This document shows, piece after piece, positions 49,161-60,117 of a stretch of 64,000 bases of DNA. Each line of letters opens with the position of its first letter. Position 1 is the stretch's first letter. The notes beneath the pieces are model-generated. The model saw nothing but the letters and a program-made list of their open reading frames with translations, was not told the origin of the DNA and made no database searches. The stretch covers positions 682,001 through 746,000 of the forward strand of contig NZ_JACSEU010000001.1 of NCBI RefSeq assembly GCF_014334335.1, written 5' to 3'. The position numbers were made by a program, and so were the translations under genes. This stretch comes from Treponema sp. Marseille-Q3903 (GTDB lineage Bacteria; Spirochaetota; Spirochaetia; Treponematales; Treponemataceae).

Positions 49161-49997
49161 TTAGAAAAATCGGGATTCATGTTTTCTTTTATTTATACTA
49201 TGTAAACCTAATTTAAATATTATATTTTTAGGATAGGCTTCTCTTGCCCCCGTCGGGCAGATTTTAACACATGCCATGCACACAATACATTCATTTTTAT
49301 CGGTTGTCATATCCGTACTTATACAATTCTTGGGGCATACTTTTATACATTTGAAACATCGGATACATTTTTCGTTATCTGTATGCGGAATAGTAAACAT
49401 CCTTTTCCCCGTATGTACCGGTTTTTTATCTGCGACAAAATTTATAATTTTATCAAATACGCTTACCTTATTATAAAAATGCCAAATTTCCGTATTTAAT
49501 AATCTATCCCTTACAGACCTTCCAAACTGTATTGCTTTTTGTAAATCATCATTATCGGGTCTGCCTTTCGCAACCGGAATATCTTTTCCGGAATATGAAT
49601 GCTCCCCGACAAATTCTCCGTACCCGAGCAGTTTTCCGTTACCCTTTTTTATTATAGATATCATTTCTCTGGTAGCAAACACCGGTGATGCATTGCCGTA
49701 TAGTATGACTGCAATTATACATTTTCCTTGAAAATCCAAGTTTTTTATGTAGTTTCTAAATTCCTTATATAAGAACCCTCCGTATGCCGGAGCTCCTATG
49801 ATTATCAGAGCCGCATCCGCAAAACTTTCATCAGGTGTTTTTTCTCTATTGTATCGCTTAGTCAAATCCGTAGTACATATTATGTCCCCTTCAATTCCTT
49901 TGACAATATAATCAATGACTTTTTTTGTTGTTCCCGTAGGTGAAAAGTAAAAGGTAGCAAGTTTAATTTTATCCGTAGGCATATTCATTATGGGCAA
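49161..49997 (-). CDS. EFR1-type flavodoxin-ferredoxin protein
   Basis: 278 aa. The N-terminal flavodoxin-like domain has FYFSPTGTTKKVIDYI as FMN phosphate loop and IIIGAPAYGGFLYKEFRNYI. Two 4Fe-4S clusters are at the C-terminus, CIRCFKCIKVCP and CIVCMACVKICP. EFR1 family proteins are cytosolic electron carriers in anaerobes. MPIMNMPTDK offers several starts; the farthest is used. It stands alone between remnants. Confidence 0.92.
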   Translation of the reverse strand: MPIMNMPTDKIKLATFYFSPTGTTKKVIDYIVKGIEGDIICTTDLTKRYNREKTPDESFADAALIIIGAPAYGGFLYKEFRNYIKNLDFQGKCIIAVILYGNASPVFATREMISIIKKGNGKLLGYGEFVGEHSYSGKDIPVAKGRPDNDDLQKAIQFGRSVRDRLLNTEIWHFYNKVSVFDKIINFVADKKPVHTGKRMFTIPHTDNEKCIRCFKCIKVCPKNCISTDMTTDKNECIVCMACVKICPTGAREAYPKNIIFKLGLHSINKRKHESRFF

Positions 49998-50086
49998 TTA
50001 TAATACATCGGAATAAAACTTTCAGTTATCGCTGATGTATTTTTCCGTTTCTTTTTGTCTTTGATTTTTTTTCTGACCGCACTTTT

Positions 50087-52105
50087 ATGTTAACCGTTCA
50101 AAAAAATGATAGAAGAGCTTTTCGTGTTTTGGTAAGCATAATAGATAATTTGATTAATCTGATGAAAAGCGAAAGCAATCTGCCTGTCTATGGGCAGCAG
50201 GTAGTCTTTATCTTCGATGAGTGCCATCGCTCGCAATTCGGCGAAGCACAGAAGAACTTACGAAAAAAATTCAAAAAGTACTATCAATTCGGATTTACCG
50301 GGACACCTATCTTTAAGGAAAATGCGCTTGGGGCGGAGACTACTGCAAGCGTGTTCGGCTACGAGCTGCATTCGTATGTTATCACCGATGCAATCCGCGA
50401 TGAAAAGGTTTTGAAGTTCAAAGTTGACTATAACGATGTGCGCCCTGCGTTCAAAGCGTTGGAAACAGAACTGGACGAAGCAAAAATCAGTGCAGCTGAA
50501 GAAAAACAACTCCTATTGCATCCCGATCGTATAAAAGCAATCGCTCAATACATCTTACAGAATTTCAGAATAAAAACCCATCGCATGCAAGGAAGCAATA
50601 AAGGTTTTAATGCGATGTTTGCCGTCAGCAGCGTTGAATCGGCTAAGCTTTTCTATCAGGAATTGAAAGAGCTTCAAAAGGCGAGTGAAAAACCGCTCAA
50701 GATAGCGACGATATTTTCTTTTGCTCCTAATGAGGAACAAAACGCAATCGGTGATATCAGTGAAGAGAATTTTGACCCCTCTGCGATGAATCAGAGCGCC
50801 AAAGAGTTTTTAGCAAGGGCTATTGATGATTATAACAAAATGTTTAATACGACGTTCGGGATAGACAGCAAGGAATTTCAAAACTACTACCGCGATTTGG
50901 CAAAAAAAGTGAAGAATAAAGAAGTTGACTTGTTGATTGTAGTCGGTATGTTCCTTACCGGTTTTGATGCGCCTACGCTGAACACCCTTTTTGTTGATAA
51001 GCGTTTGCGCTATCACGGGCTGATACAGGCGTTTTCACGAACAAACCGCATATATGACTCGACCAAGAAGTTCGGCAACATCGTTACATTCAGAGATTTG
51101 GAGCAGGCTGCAATAGATGCCATTACGCTCTTCGGCGATAAAAATACAAAAAACGTAGTGCTCGAAAAAAGCTATAAAGAATATCTACAAGGTTTTACAG
51201 ACATAATAACCGGCGAAGTTCGCAGGGGATATGTCGAAGTCGTCAAGGAATTGAAAAAACAGTTTCCTCGTCCTGATGAAATAGCAACCGAAGCTGACAA
51301 AAAAGCATTTGTACAGCTGTTCGGTGAATATCTGCGTATTGAAAATGTTTTACAAAATTATGACGAATTTGACCGGCTTAAAGCACTTCATGCCCTTGAT
51401 GCTAAAGACAGTGCTGCAGTCAGCGCATTTAAAGAGCGATACTTTTTAACTGATGAAGCGTTTGATAATGCGCTTGCGCAGATGCAAGACATTGACGTGT
51501 TGACCGAACGCGCAGTGCAGGATTATCGTTCAACGTATAACGATATTAGAGATTGGCTTAGACGCGAAAGGGATGGCGATAACTCTGAAAACACAAAAAT
51601 CGATTGGGACGACGTGGTCTTTGAAGTTGATTTGCTTAAATCGCAAGAGATAGATCTCGACTATATTCTTGAACTTATTTTTGACCGCCATAAGAGAACT
51701 AAAGATAAAACAACATTGGTAGATGAAGTGCGCCGCATAATCAGGGCGAGCATTGACAATAGAGCAAAAGAGACTTTGATAGTCGATTTTATCAATGAAA
51801 CTGATTTTGCTCTGATTGAAGACAGGGCAGGAATCATCGAAGCCTTTTTTGTCTATGCACAGAAAAAGCAAGCGGAAGAAGCTGCCGCCTTGATAGCCGA
51901 AGAATCTCTCAATGAAGAAGCTGCAAAACGATATATACAAGCTTCGTTAAAACGAGAGTATGCAAGTGAAAACGGAACAGATTTGAATGCCGTTCTGCCG
52001 AAGCTCAGCCCGCTCAACCCACAGTATTTAACAAAAAAGCACAACGTATTCCGAAAACTCTCTGCTTTCGTCGAAAAGTTCAAAGGAATCGGCGGAACTA
52101 TCTGA
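50087..52105 (+). CDS. hsdR: type I restriction enzyme HsdR, N-terminally truncated
   Basis: 672 aa of a protein that is normally about 1,000 aa. [17 protein letters not shown] is motif II (DECH), [10 protein letters not shown] motif [23 protein letters not shown] and [12 protein letters not shown] motifs V and VI. The N-terminal nuclease and Walker A are missing, so it cannot translocate or cut DNA. No hsdM or hsdS lies in the window. The start codon TTATG at 50087 is arbitrary. Confidence 0.88.
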   Translation: MLTVQKNDRRAFRVLVSIIDNLINLMKSESNLPVYGQQVVFIFDECHRSQFGEAQKNLRKKFKKYYQFGFTGTPIFKENALGAETTASVFGYELHSYVITDAIRDEKVLKFKVDYNDVRPAFKALETELDEAKISAAEEKQLLLHPDRIKAIAQYILQNFRIKTHRMQGSNKGFNAMFAVSSVESAKLFYQELKELQKASEKPLKIATIFSFAPNEEQNAIGDISEENFDPSAMNQSAKEFLARAIDDYNKMFNTTFGIDSKEFQNYYRDLAKKVKNKEVDLLIVVGMFLTGFDAPTLNTLFVDKRLRYHGLIQAFSRTNRIYDSTKKFGNIVTFRDLEQAAIDAITLFGDKNTKNVVLEKSYKEYLQGFTDIITGEVRRGYVEVVKELKKQFPRPDEIATEADKKAFVQLFGEYLRIENVLQNYDEFDRLKALHALDAKDSAAVSAFKERYFLTDEAFDNALAQMQDIDVLTERAVQDYRSTYNDIRDWLRRERDGDNSENTKIDWDDVVFEVDLLKSQEIDLDYILELIFDRHKRTKDKTTLVDEVRRIIRASIDNRAKETLIVDFINETDFALIEDRAGIIEAFFVYAQKKQAEEAAALIAEESLNEEAAKRYIQASLKREYASENGTDLNAVLPKLSPLNPQYLTKKHNVFRKLSAFVEKFKGIGGTI

Positions 52106-52131
52106 CAGATGGCGTAGCACTCTGTCAGTGG

Positions 52132-53832
52132 TTATTTTCTACAACGGTTTAACGCATCTGTTATATTTTCAAAGATGTTTTCTCTGCCGATTTTATCTGC
52201 CATGCCTGTCTTTTCAAGGAGCATATACGGCTGAGTTAAAATCCCGGAAATGACGATTGTGATTCCCTTGCGGTCGCATGCGGCTTTTGCCTGTTCAAGT
52301 GCCCGAATCCCGCCTGCATCGAGGTAAATTGTGTTTCTCATCCGCAGAACAAGGAATTTGCAGTTTGTTCCGGCGCGCTCTGTAGCTATTTCAAACTTGC
52401 GGACTGTACCAAAAAATAAAGGACCTTCAATTTCGTAAACAATCGTGTCGGATGGAATGTCCAGATTTTCAGATGGATGATCTTTTTTTATTCCATCAGT
52501 GATTGTTTCGTTGTGATTTTGAATATTCGACAAATCAATCATCTTTTTGATGAAAAAGAATGCGGCAAACCCTAGACCGATTTCAATAGCAACTGTCAGG
52601 TCAACAAGCACAGTGATGAGGAATGTCACAGAAAAAACACATATATCTGATTTTTGTCCTTTCAAAAGTGAGCGGATAGATGGGAATCCTGCCATATTCC
52701 ATGCGACACTGATCAAAACTGCGGCGAGTGCTGACATCGGAATGTATGCCGCATATTTACCTGCGAACAACAAAATCAGCATAAGCGTGATTGCATGAAA
52801 GATTCCTGCAATCGGTGTACGCCCTCCGTTTTTGATATTTGTAGCGGTGCGTGCAATTGCTCCTGTTGCCGGAATGCCTCCAAAGATTGGTGAAGCGATA
52901 TTTGCAATTCCCTGTGCAATCAATTCCGTATCTGAATCGTGTTTATATCCGGTCATGCCATCTGCAACTACGGCAGATAAAAGTGATTCGACTGCGGCAA
53001 GAACTGTTATAGAAATTGCCGTCGGAAAAAGCGTCGTGATTGTCTTAGGGCTGAAGTCAGGGAACTTTGGAATTGGGAGCGTGTTCGGGATTATGTAATG
53101 AACTGTTCCGTCTGCAAAAGTTCCGATTGTATCTGTCTTAAGTCCACAAGTTTTGTCTAATATTATGCTTACGATTGTTGCGGCGATGATTACGACAAAA
53201 CTTCCGGGAATATTTTTTATGAATTTTGCCCAGATAAAGATGAATACGAGGCAAACGGCAGACATTGAAAATGAATACAAATTGACAGACGCTGCCGATT
53301 TTATGTATACAATCATCTTCGGCAAAACTTCCCCTGGCATTTTTGAATATTCTTCACCGAGAATTGTCATCGGAATAGAAAAATCAGGTTTAAGACCAAA
53401 GAAATCTCCAATTTGCCCTGCCGCTATTGTGACAGCTATTCCTGCTGTAAATCCCGTCACGATAGTATATGGAATAAATTTTACAAGACCACCCATCTTA
53501 AACGCACCGAGCAAAATCAAAAGAATGCCTGCCATGACTGTTGCCGTCGCAAGCCCGGAAAGCCCGTATTGGTTTACAACTCCGTAGACTATAACCGCAA
53601 ATGCGCCTGTAGGTCCTCCAATCTGAACGCGGCTTCCACCGAAGGCAGAAATACAAAACCCGGCAACGATAGCAGTGAAAATTCCTGCCGCAGGGTTCAC
53701 TCCTGACGCAATAGCAAAAGCGATTGCCAACGGTAAGGCAACTATTCCAACGATGACACCGGCAATTAAATCTGAGAAAAATGACTTTGCGCTATAAGCT
53801 TTGATTGTGTTTATCAGAACAGGTTTGAACAT
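52132..53832 (-). CDS. SulP family anion transporter with STAS domain
   Basis: 566 aa. About 11-12 membrane segments (DLIAGVIVGIVALPLAIAFA, GIFTAIVAGFCISAFGGSRV, GGIPATGAIARTATN) followed by a cytosolic STAS domain (DTIVYEIEGPLFFGTVRKFE, LRMRNTIYLDAGGIRALEQA). SulP proteins take up sulfate or bicarbonate or exchange anions. Complete and of usual length; it ends shortly after the convergent hsdR. Confidence 0.93.
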   Translation of the reverse strand: MFKPVLINTIKAYSAKSFFSDLIAGVIVGIVALPLAIAFAIASGVNPAAGIFTAIVAGFCISAFGGSRVQIGGPTGAFAVIVYGVVNQYGLSGLATATVMAGILLILLGAFKMGGLVKFIPYTIVTGFTAGIAVTIAAGQIGDFFGLKPDFSIPMTILGEEYSKMPGEVLPKMIVYIKSAASVNLYSFSMSAVCLVFIFIWAKFIKNIPGSFVVIIAATIVSIILDKTCGLKTDTIGTFADGTVHYIIPNTLPIPKFPDFSPKTITTLFPTAISITVLAAVESLLSAVVADGMTGYKHDSDTELIAQGIANIASPIFGGIPATGAIARTATNIKNGGRTPIAGIFHAITLMLILLFAGKYAAYIPMSALAAVLISVAWNMAGFPSIRSLLKGQKSDICVFSVTFLITVLVDLTVAIEIGLGFAAFFFIKKMIDLSNIQNHNETITDGIKKDHPSENLDIPSDTIVYEIEGPLFFGTVRKFEIATERAGTNCKFLVLRMRNTIYLDAGGIRALEQAKAACDRKGITIVISGILTQPYMLLEKTGMADKIGRENIFENITDALNRCRK

Positions 53833-53915
53833 AATGTAAAATAATGATATTTTTCAGGGATATTTGCAAGTAGGCTTTAGATGACATACAGCCTGTTTTT
53901 TATTACATTGTAAAT

Positions 53916-55088
53916 ATGAAAAATCGCAAAATCTTTATATCCTTTTTTATCATCATTTTGGTGGGAACTGCCGCATATTTTACATACGATTATATTTTCA
54001 ATCGCGCAGAAAAAGTTCCTTACAAAGAATTTTATTCCGAAGTCGAATCCGATAATATTAAAACCGCCGTGTTCAAAGAAAACTCGATAATCTTTACAAA
54101 ACGGAATCAGCCTCTAGATGATTCACTTTTTGGAGGCAGAGCAAAAAAATATCAGACAGAAAATCCGTCATCTCCATCATTGAAAGAAGTGCTCTTAAAA
54201 CAAAATGTTGAAGTTACAACAGAACAAAATGGAACTCAAATTGTTTCGACAATTTTTGATGCTTTTTTCTATATTTTCTTCTTTTTTCTGATTCTGACTG
54301 TGTTTCGGAAATTTATCAGTCCAAACTCTTTTAAGGTGTTGCACAAGACAGGCGTAAAATTTGACGACGTAGTCGGAATGGAAAAACTTAAAAAAGATAT
54401 GGTTCAAGTGATGGAAATCATGAAAAATCCGGCGGAATATGCAAAAAAAGGAATCAGAATGCCGAAAGGAATTTTACTTGAGGGAGAACCGGGAAACGGA
54501 AAAACTCTGTTTGCAAAAGCTCTTGCAGGCGAAGCGAAAGTCAACTTTATTCCGGCAAAAGCGACTGATTTTGAAAGCATGTTCATGGCGATTGGTCCGA
54601 TGAAAGTAAAGCTTCTTTTTAGAAAAGCTCGGCTCCGTTCTCCGTGCATCGTTTTTATAGATGAATTTGACGGAATCGGAACTGTCAGAAATTATAGTGG
54701 GTCTGCTATTGAGACGGAAAATACTCGAATTGTCACGGCGCTTTTAAATGAGCTCGACGGTTTTGAACCGACAAACGGAGTCCTTGTGATTGCTGCGACA
54801 AACAGTACAAAAGCATTGGATCCTGCTCTTATCAGACCTGGCCGTTTTGACGCAAAACTCACAGTCCCATATCCTGACTCAAACGCCCGAAAGCAGCTGA
54901 TAAAAATGTATACGCGAGAAAAAAATCAGTCATCTGAATGTACAACCGAAGTACTCGATAAAATGTTTGAAGGATTTTCTTGTGCGAAAATTGAAAGTGT
55001 TTTGAACAGAGCCGCTCTTATCGCAAATCAAAATAGTAAATCAGAATTTGTGCTTGACGACGTGCGGCGTGCAATTTCCGAGCTGTAA
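53916..55088 (+). CDS. FtsH-like AAA ATPase lacking the peptidase domain
   Basis: 390 aa. TM1 (IFISFFIIILVGTAAYFTYD), an FtsH-type extracytoplasmic domain (VPYKEFYSEVESDNIKTAVF), TM2 (FDAFFYIFFFFLILTVF), then the AAA module: VVGMEKLKKDM, Walker A GEPGNGKT, Walker B CIVFIDEFDGIG, the second region of homology with RPGRFDAKL, and the helical lid. FtsH would continue for about 200 residues with HExxH, which is absent here, and no frame restores it. It may act as a membrane unfoldase or FtsH partner. Confidence 0.9.
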   Translation: MKNRKIFISFFIIILVGTAAYFTYDYIFNRAEKVPYKEFYSEVESDNIKTAVFKENSIIFTKRNQPLDDSLFGGRAKKYQTENPSSPSLKEVLLKQNVEVTTEQNGTQIVSTIFDAFFYIFFFFLILTVFRKFISPNSFKVLHKTGVKFDDVVGMEKLKKDMVQVMEIMKNPAEYAKKGIRMPKGILLEGEPGNGKTLFAKALAGEAKVNFIPAKATDFESMFMAIGPMKVKLLFRKARLRSPCIVFIDEFDGIGTVRNYSGSAIETENTRIVTALLNELDGFEPTNGVLVIAATNSTKALDPALIRPGRFDAKLTVPYPDSNARKQLIKMYTREKNQSSECTTEVLDKMFEGFSCAKIESVLNRAALIANQNSKSEFVLDDVRRAISEL

Positions 55089-55299
55089 ATTTGATTCACA
55101 GATAAAAAAACGGTTTTGCAAAATCAAGTTTACAAACGGTGGCATTTTACGATATCGCTGTTTTTGCAGTTTTTGAAGTACGTGTCGACAATCTTTTTTC
55201 AGTTTTTACAGTGCGTTGATAATGCCCCAAAAATTTATTATAATTTTCAACAATATTTAAAATATACCGCAAGTTTGGGGCGGCAAAAAAGAGGAATAA

Positions 55300-58047
55300 A
55301 TGAAAGCGATTGAACTTGAAAAAGCGTACGAGCCTAAGTCTTTTGAGGATCGTATCTACAACGACTGGGAAAGCAAAGGGTATTTTAAACCTGCAAGCGA
55401 TGAATGTTCACCAATTCACGAACAATTTAAATGTCGATGTGCAGATTGCAACAAAAAGCCTGATACTTATTCGGTCGTTATTCCTCCTCCAAACGTAACG
55501 GGCGTCCTCCACATGGGACACGGGTTGAACAACACTCTTCAGGATATCGTAGTGCGTTATCACCGAATGAAAGGAGACAACACTCTTTGGGTTACAGGAA
55601 CTGACCATGCCGGCATCGCTACGCAAAACGTTGTTGAACGTCAGCTCAAAAAAGAAGGTCTTTCACGAAACGATTTAGGACGCGAAAAATTTCTCGAACG
55701 CACGTGGGAAGTTAAAAACAACCATCACAATATAATCGTAAAACAGCAGAAAAAACTTGGAAATTCAACAGATTGGGAACGCGAGCGCTTTACTTATGAC
55801 GAAGGTTTGAGCAAAGCTGTTCGCGATGTTTTTGTCACGCTGTATGAACGCGGACTTATGTACAAAGGTCAGCGCCTTGTAAACTGGTGTCCGCGCTGTG
55901 GAACTGCTCTCGCTGATGATGAAGTTGACCATGAAGATACTCAAGGCGCAATGTATCACATCTATTACGAATATGCAGATGGAAGCGGTAGAATTGAAGT
56001 TGCTACAACTCGTCCAGAAACTTTTTTTGGGGACACAGCAGTTGCCGTAAATCCCGGCGATAAACGTTACGCAAATATTGTCGGAAAAATGCTGAAACTC
56101 CCTTTGACAGGTAAAGAAATTCCAATCATCGCAGATGAATATGTAGATATGGAATTCGGAACCGGTATGGTAAAAATAACGCCGGCGCATGACCCGAACG
56201 ACTGGGAAGTTGGAAAACGACACAACCTTGAAGTTGTCAATCTTTTGACTCCTGACGGACGTATGAACGAAAATGTTCCGGAAAAATACCGTGGATTAAA
56301 ACCCGAAGCTGCTCGAAAACTTGTGATTGAAGATCTTGAGGCGGCTGGACTTTTTAAGGGCGAAGAAAAAATGGTTCACTCGGTTGGTCATTGTTACCGC
56401 TGTAAAACTGTTGTAGAGCCGTATCTGTCTGCACAGTGGTTTGTAAAAATGAAACCGATGGCAGAAAAAGCGCTCGCAGCGTGGAAAAACGGAGAGATTA
56501 AATTCTTTCCTCAAAAATGGGAAAACACGTATAAAAACTGGCTCGAGAATATCCGCGATTGGTGTGTAAGCCGCCAAATCTGGTGGGGGCATCGCATTCC
56601 TGCATGGTATTGTGATTGCGGCGAGACAATCGTCAGCCGAGAAGACCCCACTTGTTGTCCAAAATGTGGTGCAGATTCAAGTCATCTCACTCAAGATCCT
56701 GATGTACTTGATACGTGGTTTTCATCATGGCTATGGCCTTTCTCAACGCTCGGTTGGCCTGAAAATACTGAAGATTTGAAAACGTTCTATCCTACAACAG
56801 CCCTTGTCACTGCTTACGATATCATCTTTTTTTGGGTCAGCCGTATGATTATGGCAGGTCTCGAATTTACAGGAAAAGTACCGTTCCACGACATTTACAT
56901 TCACGGACTTGTTCGCGATAAACAGGGACGCAAGATGTCAAAATCTCTTGGAAACGGAATGGATCCGCTCGAAATCATCGACATGTACGGGGCAGATGCT
57001 CTCAAGTTCACACTCGGATTTATGTGTGCGCAAGGGCAGGACATTTTAATCGATAAAGATTCGTTTAAACTAGGTTCACGTTTTTGCAACAAAGTTTGGA
57101 ACGCTTCGCGATATCTTCTTGGCAACCTTGAAGGGCGCGAGCTGATAGTTGTAAATGATTCTGACCTTACAGAGCTCGATAAATGGATTTACAGCCGCTT
57201 GAATTATTGTGCAAGAATTGTAAGGGAAGCGCTCGAGTCGTACCGTTATAACGATGCCGCTTCAGCACTGATGGAATATTTCTGGAACGAATTTTGTGAT
57301 TGGTACGTTGAAGCGACAAAAATCAATTTTAAAAATGGTGATGATAGAGAAAAAAATCGTCAGGCAACTGTTTTGTTGAACATCCTTGAAGAAAATTTAA
57401 GACTTCTTCATCCATATCTTCCATTCGTCACAGAAGAAATTTACTCAAAATTGCCGCTCGCAGAAATTGCCGCCAACAGAAAAAAATCAGAAGCGCATAA
57501 AATTTTATCTGACAGCGAATATTCTGGAATGCTTATAAACGCTCCTTATCCAAATAATTGCGATGAAAGAGAAAATGCAGAGATAGAAAAGCGGTTTGAA
57601 GTTCTCAAAGACCTGATTGGAAAAGTTAGAGCTTTACGCGTTGACTGCGGAATTGACCCTGCTGCAAAAATCAACATCGCAATTAAAATCACAAAAGGAA
57701 GTGCGGCAGAAGTTTGCCGTGAAAAGGTAGAGATGATTCAGCTGCTTGCAGGTGTAGCAAAAATCGACTTTGTTGAAATAAAACCGGCATCTTCTATTGG
57801 AACTGTGGGGACAGGTTTTGAATCGTTCATCCTCGTAGACGAAAGCATAGATAAAGAACAGCTCCTTGCCCGCTTCCAAAAAACAATGGAAAAAGAGCAG
57901 GGCTATGCAAAGATGAGTGAAAACAAACTCAGCGGAAATTTTGCAAAACACGCTCCGGCAGAACTCGTCGAAGAAGAAAAACAAAGATTATCAGAGAGCT
58001 TAAGAAGAATCTCTACGCTTCAGGGATACATAAGCGAGCTTAAATAG
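55300..58047 (+). CDS. valS: valyl-tRNA synthetase
   Basis: 915 aa class I synthetase. PPPNVTGVLHMGHGLNN is the HIGH-type motif, GRKMSKSLGNGMDPLEI the KMSKS loop, and TTRPETFFGDTAVAVNPGD with the following region is the editing CP1 domain. CRCADCNKKPDTYSV near residue 45 and CDCGETI...CCPKCG near 445 are zinc-like Cys sets. Length and C-terminal coiled coil are usual. RBS agagg. Confidence 0.97.
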   Translation: MKAIELEKAYEPKSFEDRIYNDWESKGYFKPASDECSPIHEQFKCRCADCNKKPDTYSVVIPPPNVTGVLHMGHGLNNTLQDIVVRYHRMKGDNTLWVTGTDHAGIATQNVVERQLKKEGLSRNDLGREKFLERTWEVKNNHHNIIVKQQKKLGNSTDWERERFTYDEGLSKAVRDVFVTLYERGLMYKGQRLVNWCPRCGTALADDEVDHEDTQGAMYHIYYEYADGSGRIEVATTRPETFFGDTAVAVNPGDKRYANIVGKMLKLPLTGKEIPIIADEYVDMEFGTGMVKITPAHDPNDWEVGKRHNLEVVNLLTPDGRMNENVPEKYRGLKPEAARKLVIEDLEAAGLFKGEEKMVHSVGHCYRCKTVVEPYLSAQWFVKMKPMAEKALAAWKNGEIKFFPQKWENTYKNWLENIRDWCVSRQIWWGHRIPAWYCDCGETIVSREDPTCCPKCGADSSHLTQDPDVLDTWFSSWLWPFSTLGWPENTEDLKTFYPTTALVTAYDIIFFWVSRMIMAGLEFTGKVPFHDIYIHGLVRDKQGRKMSKSLGNGMDPLEIIDMYGADALKFTLGFMCAQGQDILIDKDSFKLGSRFCNKVWNASRYLLGNLEGRELIVVNDSDLTELDKWIYSRLNYCARIVREALESYRYNDAASALMEYFWNEFCDWYVEATKINFKNGDDREKNRQATVLLNILEENLRLLHPYLPFVTEEIYSKLPLAEIAANRKKSEAHKILSDSEYSGMLINAPYPNNCDERENAEIEKRFEVLKDLIGKVRALRVDCGIDPAAKINIAIKITKGSAAEVCREKVEMIQLLAGVAKIDFVEIKPASSIGTVGTGFESFILVDESIDKEQLLARFQKTMEKEQGYAKMSENKLSGNFAKHAPAELVEEEKQRLSESLRRISTLQGYISELK

Positions 58048-58068
58048 TATTTTTAAGGAGGCAGATAA

Positions 58069-58725
58069 ATGTCAAAACCGCACTATCAGATGAAAGTTGA
58101 ACGTTCTTCTAAAATGGATGCACAGCACATGCAGCAGCTGAAAGACATTTCACTTGCTCCTTATATGCAGCTTGCAACAGGTCTTATCGGCAAAGCGCGC
58201 CATGCAGGCGGAAATATGTTCCGTCATCAGATGGATACGCTCGCTATTTTGATTGATTACGGTTACATAGATCCAATCCTTTTAAAAGCTTCTGTAGTTC
58301 ACGACACAGTGGAAGATATCCCTGGTTTTGACAAAAACTTAATTGAAAATATAGACGCTCAAGGACCTGATGTTCTAAAACTTGTGCTCGAAGTCACACG
58401 CCGCGACACTGAAGATAAAAAACAGTTTTTACGCCGCATCCTCGACACCGGCAGCCAAAAAGCTAAAGTTCTCAAATGTGCAGACAGAATCAGCAATATG
58501 ATTTCACTCGGCTACGTGACAGATCCCGCATTTATCGAACGGTATTGTGATGAAACTGAGTTTTTTATACTTCCAATGGCTATAGAAGTCGATTTTAACA
58601 TGTATCAGGAGCTCATAAATCTCATAATCACTCGCAGACGGTATCTCGAAGATGGCGGATATTTTGATGTCAGGCATAAAGATACGTCGAGTGAAAAACC
58701 AAATGGCAAAAACAAAAATTCGTGA
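58069..58725 (+). CDS. HD-domain protein, (p)ppGpp hydrolase-like
   Basis: 218 aa, 21 bases after valS with RBS aaggagg, so probably one operon. GKARHAGGNMFRHQMDTLAI, LKASVVHDTVEDIPGF (HD motif) and VLKCADRISNMISLGYVTD fit the HD hydrolase domain of RelA/SpoT proteins. No synthetase or TGS domain follows. Hydrolysis of alarmones or related nucleotides is expected. Confidence 0.82.
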   Translation: MSKPHYQMKVERSSKMDAQHMQQLKDISLAPYMQLATGLIGKARHAGGNMFRHQMDTLAILIDYGYIDPILLKASVVHDTVEDIPGFDKNLIENIDAQGPDVLKLVLEVTRRDTEDKKQFLRRILDTGSQKAKVLKCADRISNMISLGYVTDPAFIERYCDETEFFILPMAIEVDFNMYQELINLIITRRRYLEDGGYFDVRHKDTSSEKPNGKNKNS

Positions 58726-58822
58726 GCTTTACAATTTTGCAACTTTTATCGCTATAGACTATTTTTAATAAATTCATTATTTTATAGATACGATTTTTAA
58801 TCTAAATTTTAGGAGATATACT

Positions 58823-59860
58823 ATGGCAGATGTTAGAGTTGCTATTAATGGTTTCGGCCGTATCGGTCGTTTGGCTTTCCGTCAGATGTTTGACGCAAAA
58901 GGATATGAAGTTGTTGCTATCAACGATTTGACAAGCCCGGCAATGCTTGCTCACCTTTTGAAATATGATACAGCACAGGGTGGATTCTGCGGCCGCATCG
59001 GAGAAGGAAAACACACAGTTTCTGCTACAGATAATTCTATTATCGTTGATGGAAAAGAAATTAAAATTTACGCTGAAAAAGATGCAGCTAACTGTCCATG
59101 GGCAGCTAACAAAGTAGACGTTGTTCTTGAATGTACAGGTTTCTATACATCAAAAGAAAAGTCAGAAGCTCACATCAAAGCCGGTGCTCGCAAAGTTGTA
59201 ATTTCCGCACCAGCTGGAAACGATCTTCCGACAATCGTTTATAACGTAAACCATAAAACTTTGACAAAGAATGACAACATCATTTCTGCCGCTTCTTGTA
59301 CAACTAACTGTTTGGCTCCAATGGCTAAAGCTTTGAACGACTTTGCTCCAATTCAGTCAGGTATCATGTCTACAATCCACGCGTACACTGGTGACCAAAT
59401 GATTTTGGACGGACCACAGCGCAAAGGTGACCTCCGCCGTTCACGTGCAGGTGCTTGCAATATTGTTCCAAACTCAACAGGTGCTGCAAAGGCTATCGGT
59501 CTTGTAATTCCTGAATTGAATGGAAAATTGATCGGTTCTGCACAGCGTGTTCCAACACCTACAGGTTCAACAACATTGTTGTTCGCTGTAATCAAGACAA
59601 ACAAAGAAGTGACTAAAGATTCTATCAATGCTGCAATGAAAGCTGCTGTAACAGAATCTTTCGGTTACAATGAAGAAGAAATCGTATCTTCTGATATAAT
59701 CGGTATGCGCTACGGCTCATTGTTCGATGCAACACAGACAATGGTTTCTAAAGTAGGCGATGACCTTTATCAGGTTGAAGTTGTTTCATGGTACGACAAC
59801 GAAAACTCTTACACTTCACAGATGGTAAGAACAATCAAATACTTCTCAGAAAACTGCTAA
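58823..59860 (+). CDS. gap: glyceraldehyde-3-phosphate dehydrogenase, type I
   Basis: 345 aa glycolytic enzyme, RBS taggagat. [19 protein letters not shown] is the NAD-binding start, [15 protein letters not shown] holds the catalytic Cys, and [19 protein letters not shown] the conserved C-terminus. Codon use is more regular than in the cassettes, as expected for a highly expressed gene. A terminator follows at 59880. Confidence 0.98.
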   Translation: MADVRVAINGFGRIGRLAFRQMFDAKGYEVVAINDLTSPAMLAHLLKYDTAQGGFCGRIGEGKHTVSATDNSIIVDGKEIKIYAEKDAANCPWAANKVDVVLECTGFYTSKEKSEAHIKAGARKVVISAPAGNDLPTIVYNVNHKTLTKNDNIISAASCTTNCLAPMAKALNDFAPIQSGIMSTIHAYTGDQMILDGPQRKGDLRRSRAGACNIVPNSTGAAKAIGLVIPELNGKLIGSAQRVPTPTGSTTLLFAVIKTNKEVTKDSINAAMKAAVTESFGYNEEEIVSSDIIGMRYGSLFDATQTMVSKVGDDLYQVEVVSWYDNENSYTSQMVRTIKYFSENC

Positions 59861-59879
59861 GTTAATTTGACTTGATATG

Positions 59880-59913
59880 AAGACACTCGGGATATTCCGG
59901 GTGTCTTTTTTTT
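59880..59913 (+). terminator. terminator of gap
   Basis: Stem agacactcgg / ccgggtgtct around gatatt with eight T. Confidence 0.93.
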
Positions 59914-60036
59914 ATAGACTCCGTCTGTAAGTTTTGTGCAGCAGAGCGTTGCTCCCTTCACTGCTTTTCTGATTCATCGAGATATCTTTTACATACGATT
60001 TCATCTTTTCTTTCTTATAAAAATATAAATAAATGT

Positions 60037-60089
60037 TTGACAGATCAAAATTCCTGATATATTCTATACATATAAGGAAAACGTTTTCC
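60037..60089 (+). promoter_or_regulatory. promoter and LacI-type operator of the nucleoside operon
   Basis: TTGACA (60037-60042), 17-nt spacer, TATTCT (60060-60065). The perfect 14-bp palindrome ggaaaacgttttcc with central CG (60076-60089) lies at the start point, as LacI/GalR operators do. A partial half-site tattttcc follows. Confidence 0.85.
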
Positions 60090-60117
60090 GAAAGTATTTT
60101 CCTTATGTAGGTGTATT

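Noticed and set aside
52547-53706. Plus-strand ORFs of 83-144 aa
   Set aside because: Antisense shadows of the SulP gene.
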